From Pseudomonas morbosilactucae (lineage in GTDB: Bacteria > Pseudomonadota > Gammaproteobacteria > Pseudomonadales > Pseudomonadaceae): a stretch of DNA of 64,000 nt. The translations under genes and the position numbers were made by a program. Below are positions 1 through 7,054 of the stretch, one piece after another (the first letter of the stretch is position 1; each line of letters opens with the position of its first letter). The stretch lies in the NCBI RefSeq assembly GCF_023241715.1, contig NZ_JALQCW010000023.1:1-64000 (forward strand), in the 5' to 3' direction. The notes below the pieces were generated by a model. That model saw only the letters and a list, made by a program, of their open reading frames with translations. It had not been told where the DNA came from and did not search any database.

Positions 1-19
1 GCGTTTGAAAAAAGTGAGT

Positions 20-130
20 CGCTGTAAGAGCGAAACCGTAAGTCGCCACACCCGCAGCAACGGATATGTACCCCACCCCCTCGCCGTAAGGACGAAACCG
101 CCAGCCACCAAACCCGCAGCAACGGATATG
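20..130. repeat. Pair of 49-bp direct repeats
   Basis: Two copies of a 49-bp sequence occupy 20-68 and 82-130, with a period of 62 bp. I count about 41 matching positions. Both end in the identical block CCCGCAGCAACGGATATG and share CGAAACCG near the middle. A more decayed third unit may follow (about 140-180). No convincing gene overlaps them: the open frames here lack a ribosome site and read as low-complexity translation of the repeat. The rest of 131-460 shows nothing I can assign. Confidence 0.6.
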
Positions 131-460
131 CCCCTCACCAAAACCAGCCACCAACACCACGAAACAAGCCCTCAAACATCTCCCCAACCACCCTGTTGCA
201 GCGCTATGACGTCGCTCCTATAGTCCCCCCTCGCAACCCAATCCGCGAACGACCTTGGCCGGTCGAATATAGGAACGCATCGACTATCAAACCATCATTG
301 CAGTCGCTTTTTGCGCCAGCGATCGAGGGGCATGACGGTGATGCGCGGGACACCTTCTGGTGCACTGCTGTCCTGCCTCCGGCCAGTCTTTCCGCGTTCC
401 ACCGCCCTATTCCTCCCAATCGGCAAAAAGGTGATTGCTCTGAAAAATGGAGCTGCACCG

Positions 461-733
461 ATGACTGACCATCACCTCCCCCGCTTCACCCCCATCGACA
501 CCCACGACACCGAACACCCGGTGTTCTACCTCGACACCGAAGCCCCCTTGAGCGACCTGGCCAGCAGCGCCGCCCACCGTTTCACCGTGGTCCGCGACCT
601 GATGGACAGCCTGTCCACCCTGAAACTGAAAGACATCAGCGATTGCGACCTGACCCGCATCACCCGTGGCGTGCACCTGCTGACACGAGAAGGTTGCGCG
701 GTGCTGGAAGTGATTCAGTGGAGGGTTGGATAA
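461..733 (+). CDS. Small hypothetical protein (DUF3077/DUF6124-like layout)
   Basis: A 90-residue protein starting MTDHHLPRF at the ATG that follows a GGAG about 8 bases upstream. An in-frame upstream extension is open but looks like repeat-derived noise. The protein is acidic, cytoplasmic and probably helical, with a segment FYLDTEAPLSDLASSAAHRF followed by two predicted helices. The length and arrangement recall the many short Pseudomonas proteins grouped as DUF3077/DUF6124, but I cannot confirm membership and no function is known. It converges on msrA, separated by a hairpin-forming heptamer repeat. Confidence 0.6.
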   Translation: MTDHHLPRFTPIDTHDTEHPVFYLDTEAPLSDLASSAAHRFTVVRDLMDSLSTLKLKDISDCDLTRITRGVHLLTREGCAVLEVIQWRVG

Positions 734-753
734 GAGCGAGGCGCTAGGCTGTG

Positions 754-808
754 AAGCCGCAAGCTCCAAGCTCCAAGCTCCAAGCTTGCGGCTTGCGGCT
801 TGCGGCTT
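754..808. repeat. Heptamer repeats forming a hairpin between convergent genes
   Basis: Three copies of CAAGCTC and one of CAAGCTT run from 760 to 787, followed by three copies of GCGGCTT (788-808). The 11-mers AAGCCGCAAGC (754-764) and GCTTGCGGCTT (784-794) are perfect inverted repeats. The element lies between the stops of the 461-733 gene and msrA. It could act as a shared terminator, although it lacks a T tract. A similar AAGCGGCAAG element lies near 13.5 kb. Confidence 0.65.
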
Positions 809-822
809 CCAGCTTACGACTC

Positions 823-1293
823 TCAAACCGAACAACTGCTCAAACCATTCTTCTCCAGATAACGCTGGTGCTCTTCATCCGCCAGGTCAAAGCGGCCCAG
901 GGGCAGGATCACGGTGGCCACGGGTTTGTTGAGACGCCCAGACGCTTGCAGGGCAACCTTGGCCGCCCTCGCCTGTTCGGCCTGTTCGGCATCGGTGTGG
1001 AAGATCGCGGAGCGATATTTCGCCCCATCATGTTCACCTTGGCGATCCACCGAGGTCGGGTCGTGCAGGCCCCAGAAGTGCTCGATCAAGGCCGTGTAGC
1101 TCACGCGCCGAAGGTCGAAATCCACCTGCACCACCTCGATCTGCAACGCCCCGTCCGCGGCTTCAGCGGCGTAGCCCACGCGGCTTTCGAGCACCCCGGG
1201 CAGCGCCCGGAACGCGGCTTCCGCGCCCCAGAAGCAGCCGGCGCCGAAGGTTGCCGTGGCAATGCCAGTGATCGGATTCAACGCCTGACTCAC
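823..1293 (-). CDS. msrA: Peptide-methionine (S)-S-oxide reductase MsrA
   Basis: Reduces the S-epimer of methionine sulfoxide in oxidised proteins or free methionine in the cytoplasm, using thioredoxin. The 156-residue product has the family signature GAGCFWG with the catalytic cysteine at residue 20, the EVVQVDFD segment, and a candidate resolving cysteine near the C terminus (SSCSV, C154). It is shorter than the roughly 210-residue E. coli type and resembles the short MsrA subfamily. The ATG overlaps the stop of the upstream betaine-binding protein gene by 4 bp, so it is probably the last gene of that transport operon. Confidence 0.93.
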   Translation of the reverse strand: MSQALNPITGIATATFGAGCFWGAEAAFRALPGVLESRVGYAAEAADGALQIEVVQVDFDLRRVSYTALIEHFWGLHDPTSVDRQGEHDGAKYRSAIFHTDAEQAEQARAAKVALQASGRLNKPVATVILPLGRFDLADEEHQRYLEKNGLSSCSV

Positions 1294-2336
1294 TGAATGG
1301 CCCCGACTTTTTCACCGCTGGCGCCCAGCCATTGATCCACCACCGCCGGGTTGGCCTGGACCCAGGCCTTGGCCGCAACGTCGGCCGGTTGTTTGTCTTT
1401 CTCGATCTTGAGGATCAAGTCATTCAGCACGTTAGGCTCGATGCTGAAGTTCTCCAGGAAGGCGGCGATCCGTGGCGCGCGTTTCTGCAGGGCGACGGAG
1501 GCCAGCACATGCACTTTGGCGTCCGGGTAGGCGCAAGTGATCTGGCTCTTGTTCAGCCAATCGGCGTCCACCGTCGGGCTGATGAATTTCCAGCAACCGT
1601 CGGCCTTGTACAACGGGTCGCCTTTCTTGTTGTCCTGGGCGTAGCCGTCGAATGCCGGCTCTTCCAGGCGGCGCAGGTCAAAGGCGGAGAAGATCCAGTC
1701 CGGGGTGTAGGCGTAGAACACCACGCCGCGCTGGGCCTTGTAGGCGGTGGCGAGCTTGGCGTAGGTCACCGAAGCCTCGGTGGACACCGATTCGAATTGA
1801 TTGGCAAAGCCGAAATCCTTGGCCTTGATCTGGCCGATGTAGGTCGATTCCCAGCCCGCCGGGCCGACCAGCAACTGGGCCTTGCCGCCCCCCAGGGGCT
1901 CGAACAGCTTGGCCACTTCAGGCTTTTGCAGGTCGTACACCGACTTCACGCCGTATTTGTCTTGCAGGTACCCGGGGATGTAGAAGCCCTGCTCACCGAC
2001 GTAGGGCCGTTTGTTGGGCACCAGGGTCGGCTTGGGGCCGGTGACGTATTTGGCCCAGGCCGCCGACTGGTTGGGCAGCCAGATATCGGTCAGCACGTCC
2101 ACCGAGCCATCGCCCTTGGACGCCGCGGCAAACAGCACGGCCACGTCGCCGGCGAGGTAGGAGACATCGCCGTCGAGGCGGGTCTTGATCACCTCGCCGA
2201 GGATGTTCTGGATGGCGATGGCGCCGGTCCAGTTCTGCTCGCCGATAACGATCTTGTCTTTGGCCAGGGCTGGCACGGCGATCAGGCTGGCCAACGCGGT
2301 GGCCACGCCGAAGGAACGGAAGAATGACTTGCTCAA
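1290..2336 (-). CDS. Glycine betaine/choline ABC transporter substrate-binding protein
   Basis: Periplasmic binding protein of an osmoprotectant importer (OpuAC/ProX-like), 348 residues. I choose the TTG at 2336: it gives MSKSFFRSFGV, GAGG lies six bases upstream, and it yields a clean Sec signal peptide ending about VPALA-KD. The mature part begins KIVIGEQNWTGAIA, typical of quaternary-amine binding proteins. Extending the frame upstream would run into the permease gene in another frame, so longer starts are artefacts. It lies 8 bp downstream of the fused ATPase-permease and overlaps msrA. The exact ligand (betaine, proline, choline or carnitine) cannot be read from sequence. Confidence 0.88.
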   Translation of the reverse strand: MSKSFFRSFGVATALASLIAVPALAKDKIVIGEQNWTGAIAIQNILGEVIKTRLDGDVSYLAGDVAVLFAAASKGDGSVDVLTDIWLPNQSAAWAKYVTGPKPTLVPNKRPYVGEQGFYIPGYLQDKYGVKSVYDLQKPEVAKLFEPLGGGKAQLLVGPAGWESTYIGQIKAKDFGFANQFESVSTEASVTYAKLATAYKAQRGVVFYAYTPDWIFSAFDLRRLEEPAFDGYAQDNKKGDPLYKADGCWKFISPTVDADWLNKSQITCAYPDAKVHVLASVALQKRAPRIAAFLENFSIEPNVLNDLILKIEKDKQPADVAAKAWVQANPAVVDQWLGASGEKVGAIQ

Positions 2337-2344
2337 GAAACACC

Positions 2345-4414
2345 TCACTTGTGATTGAACGCCTGGTCTCGCTTGCGCAAGGTCGACTGGATGATGCGAT
2401 CGGGAATCAGCGCGCAGAAGACAATGGCCACACCGGCCAACATGCCCTCGCCGCCCTTGATGTTGCGTAATGCGGTCATGACGTCGTAGCCCAGGCCACC
2501 GGCGCCGATCAGCGCCGCCACCACCACCATCGACAGGCTCATGACGATGGTCTGGTTGATGCCCAGCAGCAGCGAACCGGCGGCCAGGGGCAACTCGACC
2601 TTGGTCAGGGTCTGCCAGGGCGTGGCACCGTGGGCCACCGCCGCTTCCACGGCATTTTTCGGCACTTCCTGCAGGCCCAGGGCGGTCAGGCGGATCATCG
2701 GCGCCAGGGCGAAGATCACCGTGGCAATCACCGCCGGGGTCTTGCCCACGGAGAAGAACGCCACCGCCGGGATCAGGTAGACGAAGGTCGGCAGGGTTTG
2801 CATGACGTCCAGCAAGGGCGTGATCAGGCGCCGGGCCAGGGCCCGCTTGGCCAGGAGAATGCCTGCCGGCACGCCGATCAGCAGCGAGATCAGCACCGAG
2901 GCGCCCACCAGGGCCAGGGTGGCGATGGTCCGTTCCCAAAAGCCGAACAGGCCGATGTAAAACAACGCGGCCGCACTGGTCAGGGCCAGGGCCAAGCCAG
3001 CGGAACGCCAGGCAAGGAACACCAGGGCCAGGGCCGCCACCGGCCAAGGCAGCCAGCCCAGGAGGTTTTCAATGCTTTCAATCACCGTGCGTACAGCCAC
3101 GATCACCCCGACAAAACTCGACTCGAAGGTCACCTGGGACCAGCCGATCAGTTGGTCGATGGCCTCGGCAGTGGCCAGCAAGGCCTGGCGATCCGCAGGA
3201 AATTGCAGCAGCGGGCCACTGGCCTCGGGGGTCAGCACCCGCCACAGCACCAGCCCCTGGCTGAGCAACAGCACCAGGGCGGGCAACAGGGCATCGGAAC
3301 GGCCCTGGCGACTCGGGCGCGACGCCAGGTGGACGCTGGCCCAGCGGCTCGCCAGCAACCCCAGCACGCCCAACAGACCCCATGCAAAAGCGCTGTGCAG
3401 CAGGCCATGAGCCAACGCGGCCAAGGCCGCCAGCTCCACGCCAAAGCCCAGCCAGTAAAGGGCGCCACGGCCTCTTGCGGCCAACGCGGCAGGCCCCAGC
3501 AACAGCGCCTGGCCTCGGGAGAACGCCGAGCTGTCGGGGCTGGCCGCGGGAAGCGGGTTGGCCGGGGTGGCCAGGGTCGGCGTCACCGCCACGGCGCCGT
3601 GTTCCTGGAAGAAATCCGCCACCTCGGCATCGGCGGGATGCTCCAGCAGCTCATCGGGCGTACCGACCTGGATCAGCCGCCCGTGGCGCAGCACCGCGAT
3701 ACGGTCCGCCAAGCGCAAGGCTTCGGCCGGGTCGTGGGTCACCAGCAAGGTGGTGATGCCACGCTCGCGCACCAGGCGCAGAAAGTGCTGCTGCAGGTCA
3801 CGGCGAATGGTCGGGTCGAGGGCGCTAAAGGGTTCATCCATCAGCAGGATGTCCGGCTCGGTCACCAGCGCCCGGGCCAGGCCGACCCGCTGCTGCATGC
3901 CGCCGGACAACTCATGGGGGTAGTGGTCGCCCCAGCCATCCAGGCCCACAGCCTGCAGTTGCACATCGGCGGCCGCCTGACGCGACTCTTCGGCGACGCC
4001 GCGCAGCTCCAGGGGCAAGGCCACGTTGTCGCGCACCGTGCGATGGGGCAGCAGGCCGAAATGCTGGAAGACCATGCCGATGCGCCGCGAACGCAGGGTG
4101 CGCAATTCCTGGGTCGACAGTTGGCTGATGGCTTGGCCGTCGATCAGCACCTCGCCGCTGCTGGGCTCGATCAAGCGGTTGATATGCCGCAACAGGGTCG
4201 ATTTACCACTGCCGGACGTGCCCATCAGGCACAGCACTTCGCCACGGCGCACCTTGAGGCTGACCTGCTGCACCGCCGGCGGCGCGCTCTGGCCGCGGCG
4301 GCGGCCGTAAGTCTTGGTCAACTGACGCAGTTCCAGCACCACGTCGGTGTGGTTCGCTGGCGTGGCGGCCGGGGGCGGGACGGCGAAAGCCTGTTGGGGG
4401 TGAACGGCAGACAC
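2345..4414 (-). CDS. Fused ATPase-permease of a betaine-type ABC transporter
   Basis: A 689-residue protein combining two subunits that are normally separate. Residues about 26-300 form a ProV/OpuAA-like ATPase with Walker A GTSGSGKST (about 65-73), signature SGGMQQR and Walker B ILLMDEP. A Pro/Ala-rich linker and hydrophobic helices follow. The C-terminal part is a ProW/OpuAB-like permease with the EAA-type loop EAAVAHGATPWQTL. No CBS domains are visible, unlike ProV. The GTG at 4414 is preceded by GGAG and begins MSAVHPQQ; longer readings translate a REP palindrome and are rejected. The binding protein gene follows after 8 bp. Expected at the inner membrane, importing compatible solutes. 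Confidence 0.87.
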   Translation of the reverse strand: MSAVHPQQAFAVPPPAATPANHTDVVLELRQLTKTYGRRRGQSAPPAVQQVSLKVRRGEVLCLMGTSGSGKSTLLRHINRLIEPSSGEVLIDGQAISQLSTQELRTLRSRRIGMVFQHFGLLPHRTVRDNVALPLELRGVAEESRQAAADVQLQAVGLDGWGDHYPHELSGGMQQRVGLARALVTEPDILLMDEPFSALDPTIRRDLQQHFLRLVRERGITTLLVTHDPAEALRLADRIAVLRHGRLIQVGTPDELLEHPADAEVADFFQEHGAVAVTPTLATPANPLPAASPDSSAFSRGQALLLGPAALAARGRGALYWLGFGVELAALAALAHGLLHSAFAWGLLGVLGLLASRWASVHLASRPSRQGRSDALLPALVLLLSQGLVLWRVLTPEASGPLLQFPADRQALLATAEAIDQLIGWSQVTFESSFVGVIVAVRTVIESIENLLGWLPWPVAALALVFLAWRSAGLALALTSAAALFYIGLFGFWERTIATLALVGASVLISLLIGVPAGILLAKRALARRLITPLLDVMQTLPTFVYLIPAVAFFSVGKTPAVIATVIFALAPMIRLTALGLQEVPKNAVEAAVAHGATPWQTLTKVELPLAAGSLLLGINQTIVMSLSMVVVAALIGAGGLGYDVMTALRNIKGGEGMLAGVAIVFCALIPDRIIQSTLRKRDQAFNHK

Positions 4415-4480
4415 GGGAACTCCTGACGCCAGACGCGGGATGGCGTAGCCAGCGGTGAACAAGAAAAAAGAGGGGGACCT

Positions 4481-4506
4481 GTTCGCCGGCAAGCCGGCTC
4501 CTACAG
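4481..4506. repeat. Single REP palindrome
   Basis: The segment GTTCGCCGGCAAGCCGGCTC followed by CTACAG is the half-unit of the Pseudomonas REP family that also appears as inverted pairs at 5370-5580. It lies just upstream of the fused transporter gene and is why longer starts of that gene translate as the spurious motif VGAGLPAN. Confidence 0.8.
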
Positions 4507-4528
4507 GCGAAAGCGATCTAACGGTCAA

Positions 4529-4642
4529 TTACAACGATTTCGGGCTCCACAACTGCACGGCCCGGGCATCCACCTTGGCGGTATCCAGGGCGGCCAGGGC
4601 GGTGATCGACACGCTACGACGCAAAGCAAAGGGCAGGCGCAT
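4529..4642 (-). CDS. Possible 37-residue peptide upstream of the transporter operon
   Basis: A short open frame MRLPFALRRSVSITALAALD...WSPKSL begins at an ATG with AGAAGG about eight bases upstream and stops at TAA before the REP. Composition is basic then hydrophobic at the N terminus, like a broken signal peptide. It could be a leader peptide, the remnant of a decayed gene or chance. Nothing recognisable; low confidence. Confidence 0.22.
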   Translation of the reverse strand: MRLPFALRRSVSITALAALDTAKVDARAVQLWSPKSL

Positions 4643-4751
4643 GGGGGCGAACCTTCTGGGAGACAGGAAAGTCGCTAAAAGCTAATCGATCTAACAAACA
4701 GAAAATAAATACTTTTTAGGAATTAGCTTAGGTTCGTGCGGCTGACCGGTA

Positions 4752-5315
4752 TTAACGGTTACAGGGCTTGGAACCGCCGTACTGGGTTTGCCGCAGGCAG
4801 AAGAAGCTGTTTTTCTTCAAGGTCAGCGGCGCCACGGCGCAAGGCAGCACGGCCTGATTGACCTCGATCGACACCCGCTCGCCCTGCAACTCGCGCTCGT
4901 CCAGCCGAAGCTCGCAACTGCCCGCCTGGTTGCCGGCCACGTAGCCGATATTGCTGATCACCCGGTTGTCCAGTTTGATCACCAGGGGGTTCTGCGCCGC
5001 CGACGAGCAGGCCGAGAGGCTGGGGTAGCGGGCGTTGATGCTCAGGTGGTTGTCATCGCCGGTGGCCGCCGGGACCAGGGGAATGAACAGCAACGACATC
5101 AGGTGGTGGGACGGCGCGGATGTCACTTTCACATACAGCGGCTCGGGCCCGCAGGCGAGCTTGAACGAGGTGCCTTGTTCATACCTTTCCTTGCTGGCGT
5201 CCTGCCAACCGCCGAGGCTGTCGGCCTTCCAGTCGTGGCCCCATTTGTAATCGATACACCCCCCCAGGCTCAGCGCCAGGGCCAGACAGAGCGCCATCCT
5301 GTGCATAGTCGACAT
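4752..5315 (-). CDS. Hypothetical lipoprotein
   Basis: About 187 residues from the ATG at 5315 (MSTMHRMALCLALALSLGGC); starts at 5306 and 5297 are also possible because no strong ribosome site distinguishes them. The lipobox LGGC gives a lipidated cysteine followed by IDYKWGHDW, so the protein is probably an outer- or inner-membrane lipoprotein facing the periplasm. The mature part contains six further cysteines (for example LACGPEP, SACSS, GSCELR, LPCAV, FFCLR, KPCNR), suggesting up to three disulfides. I do not recognise the family. It is transcribed on its own; the long upstream open frame is REPIN translation. Confidence 0.65.
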   Translation of the reverse strand: MSTMHRMALCLALALSLGGCIDYKWGHDWKADSLGGWQDASKERYEQGTSFKLACGPEPLYVKVTSAPSHHLMSLLFIPLVPAATGDDNHLSINARYPSLSACSSAAQNPLVIKLDNRVISNIGYVAGNQAGSCELRLDERELQGERVSIEVNQAVLPCAVAPLTLKKNSFFCLRQTQYGGSKPCNR

Positions 5316-5319
5316 CCAG
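5299..5319. other. Copy 1 of a dispersed 21-nt motif
   Basis: The motif CTGTGCRTAGTCGA then YATCCAG (R=A, Y=C here) overlaps the start of the lipoprotein gene. A second copy with 19 of 21 matches lies at 55838-55858, upstream of the ATP-grasp operon, and both are followed at the same distance by GAAAA. Both precede minus-strand genes. Its role is unknown. Confidence 0.4.
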
Positions 5320-5369
5320 TGCGAAAAGTTCGCCAGTGTACGCCAGGCAAAGCGGCTCACGATGCCCTC

Positions 5370-5451
5370 GTAGGAGCTGGCTTGCCAGCGAAAGCGTCGG
5401 CCTGGGCGGCGCATGCCTGGCGGCCCCCATCGCCGGCAAGCCGGCTCCTAC
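5370..5451. repeat. REPIN copy 1
   Basis: Two REP half-units in inverted orientation, GTAGGAGCTGGCTTGCCAGC at the left and GCCGGCAAGCCGGCTCCTAC at the right, separated by a spacer containing GTCGGCCTGGGCGG. This is the classic REPIN architecture mobilised by RAYT transposases; no RAYT gene is in the window. It overlaps only spurious open frames. Confidence 0.85.
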
Positions 5452-5497
5452 GGGATTGGTGGTGTGGGCCGATTCGTGAAAACACCCCAGGCCCCCG

Positions 5498-5580
5498 GTA
5501 GGAGCTGGCTTGCCAGCGAAGGCGTCGGCCTGGGCGGTGCATGCCTGGCGGGCGTCTTCGCCGGCAAGCCGGCTCCTACA
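5498..5580. repeat. REPIN copy 2
   Basis: A second REPIN nearly identical to the one 128 bp before it, including the spacer core GCGTCGGCCTGGGCGG and GCATGCCTGGCGG. It ends 3 bp from the stop codon of the hydrolase gene at 5583, so it probably forms part of the 3' untranslated region of that transcript and may shield it from exonucleases. Confidence 0.85.
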
Positions 5581-5582
5581 GT

Positions 5583-6854
5583 TCAGCGCTGGGCGATGGC
5601 CTGGGAGGCGGCGAGCATGGCGCGCAACAGCACGGCGCAGCCGGCCGCCAGGTCGTCGGGGTCGGCGTTTTCGATTTCGTTGTGGCTGATGCCGCCTTCG
5701 CACGGCACGAAGATCATGCCCGCCGGGCCCAGTTCCGCGAGGAAGATCGCGTCGTGGCCGGCGCCGCTGACGATGTCCATGTGGGACAGGCCCAGGCCTT
5801 GCGCCGCCCCGCGCACGGCCTCGACGCACACCGGGTCGAAGTACAGCGGCGGGAAGTCGGCCGTCGGCGTCAGTTCGAAACTCAGACCGTGTTCTTCGCA
5901 GGTGCTGTCGATCACCTGGCGCACCTCGGCAATCATCGAATCCAGGCGGGCCGGCTCCAGGTGGCGGAAGTCCAGGGTCATGCGCACTTCACCGGGGATC
6001 ACGTTGCGCGAGCCTGGGTAGGCTTGCAGGCAACCCACGGTGCCGCAGGCGTGGGGTTGATGGCCGAGGGCGGCGCGGTTGACCGCCGCCACCACCGCCG
6101 CGGCCCCCACCAGGGCGTCCTTGCGCAGGTGCATCGGGGTCGGCCCGGCATGGGCTTCGACGCCGCGCAGCTTGAGGTCGAACCACTTCTGGCCGAGGGC
6201 GCCGAGGACAATGCCAATGGTCTTGCGCTCATCCTCGAGGATCGGCCCCTGCTCGATATGCGCTTCGAAATACGCCCCCACCGCGTGCCCGCTGACGTTG
6301 CGCGTACCCGCGTAGCCAATGGCATTGAGCGCATCGCCCACGGTCACGCCGTCGGCATCGGTCTTGGCCAGGGTGTCTTCCAGGGTGAACTTCTCGGCAA
6401 AGACCCCGGAGCCCATCATGCACGGCGGAAAGCGCGAGCCCTCTTCGTTGGTCCAGACCACCACTTCCAGGGGCGCCTCGGTTTCCAGCTTGAGGTCGTT
6501 GAGGGTGCGCATGACTTCCACCCCGGCCAGCACGCCAAAGCAGCCGTCGAACTTGCCGCCGGTGGGCTGGGTGTCGATATGGCTGCCGGTCATCACCGGC
6601 GGCAGTTGCGGATTGCGCCCGGGGCGACGGGCGAAAATATTGCCGATGCCGTCCACGGTCACGGTGCACCCGGCCTCCTCGCACCACTTCACGAACAAAT
6701 CCCGAGCCTGGCGATCGAGGTCGGTCAGGGCTAGGCGACAGACCCCGCCCTTGACCGTGGCACCGAGCTGGGCCAGTTCCATGAGCGACTGCCACAGGCG
6801 GTCGCGGTTGATGTGCTGATGGCTGGATTGCAGAACCTCTACGGCAGCGTTCAT
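5583..6854 (-). CDS. Zn-dependent N-carbamoyl amidohydrolase (beta-ureidopropionase type)
   Basis: M20-family metallohydrolase of the allantoate amidohydrolase/carbamoylase group, 423 residues. In this context it is expected to hydrolyse N-carbamoyl-beta-alanine to beta-alanine, CO2 and ammonia, the third step of reductive pyrimidine degradation. Metal-site motifs are in order: GSHIDTQPTGGKFDG, TNEEGSRF, AHIEQGPILE and GISHNEIEN. The start has GGAG a few bases upstream (GGAGATCACCATG). It is transcribed with, and after, the NCS1 transporter gene and away from dihydropyrimidinase. I recall the same neighbours in the P. aeruginosa PA0439-PA0444 region. An allantoate or L-carbamoylase activity cannot be excluded by sequence alone. 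Confidence 0.87.
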   Translation of the reverse strand: MNAAVEVLQSSHQHINRDRLWQSLMELAQLGATVKGGVCRLALTDLDRQARDLFVKWCEEAGCTVTVDGIGNIFARRPGRNPQLPPVMTGSHIDTQPTGGKFDGCFGVLAGVEVMRTLNDLKLETEAPLEVVVWTNEEGSRFPPCMMGSGVFAEKFTLEDTLAKTDADGVTVGDALNAIGYAGTRNVSGHAVGAYFEAHIEQGPILEDERKTIGIVLGALGQKWFDLKLRGVEAHAGPTPMHLRKDALVGAAAVVAAVNRAALGHQPHACGTVGCLQAYPGSRNVIPGEVRMTLDFRHLEPARLDSMIAEVRQVIDSTCEEHGLSFELTPTADFPPLYFDPVCVEAVRGAAQGLGLSHMDIVSGAGHDAIFLAELGPAGMIFVPCEGGISHNEIENADPDDLAAGCAVLLRAMLAASQAIAQR

Positions 6855-6886
6855 GGTGATCTCCTCAGGCTTTTTTTCTGATGGTT

Positions 6887-6959
6887 CCCAGGCTACGCCT
6901 GGGTGTTCATTGTTTTCTGATCCTGCTCCGCGGGGGCATTCCCACGCAGAGCGTGGGAA
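6887..6959. repeat. Two small intergenic palindromes
   Basis: CCCAGGCTACGCCTGGG (6887-6903) and TTCCCACGCAGAGCGTGGGAA without its last base (6939-6959) are perfect hairpins with 3-nt loops. Both resemble a repeated hairpin family scattered in fluorescens-group intergenic DNA (GTTCCCACGC...GCGTGGGAAC). They lie between the transporter and hydrolase genes of the same strand and may be attenuating or stabilising structures within the transcript. Confidence 0.65.
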
Positions 6960-7003
6960 CCAGCGACGCCCCGGCTTCTGATTCCCGAGCTCCGCGTCCC
7001 GCC

Positions 7004-7032
7004 CCCGCCGTGACGCTGAACATCACGGCGGG
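7004..7032 (-). terminator. Strong GC hairpin after the NCS1 transporter gene
   Basis: Perfect 10-bp stem CCCGCCGTGA/TCACGGCGGG with a 9-nt loop, starting about 22 bp past the transporter stop codon. No T tract follows in the direction of transcription, so it is a weak or partial terminator, or a transcript-stabilising stem. It would lower expression of the downstream hydrolase relative to the transporter. Confidence 0.5.
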
Positions 7033-7054
7033 CCTGCACGAGTGGCGGCTGGGT

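Noticed and set aside
20..130. CRISPR array
   Set aside because: Only two repeats with about 84 percent identity and a 13-bp gap; no spacers of uniform length and no cas genes.
1290..3047. 585-codon reading of the betaine-binding protein
   Set aside because: Its first 230 residues are an out-of-frame translation of the permease gene; the signal peptide, GAGG and TTG at 2336 mark the true start.
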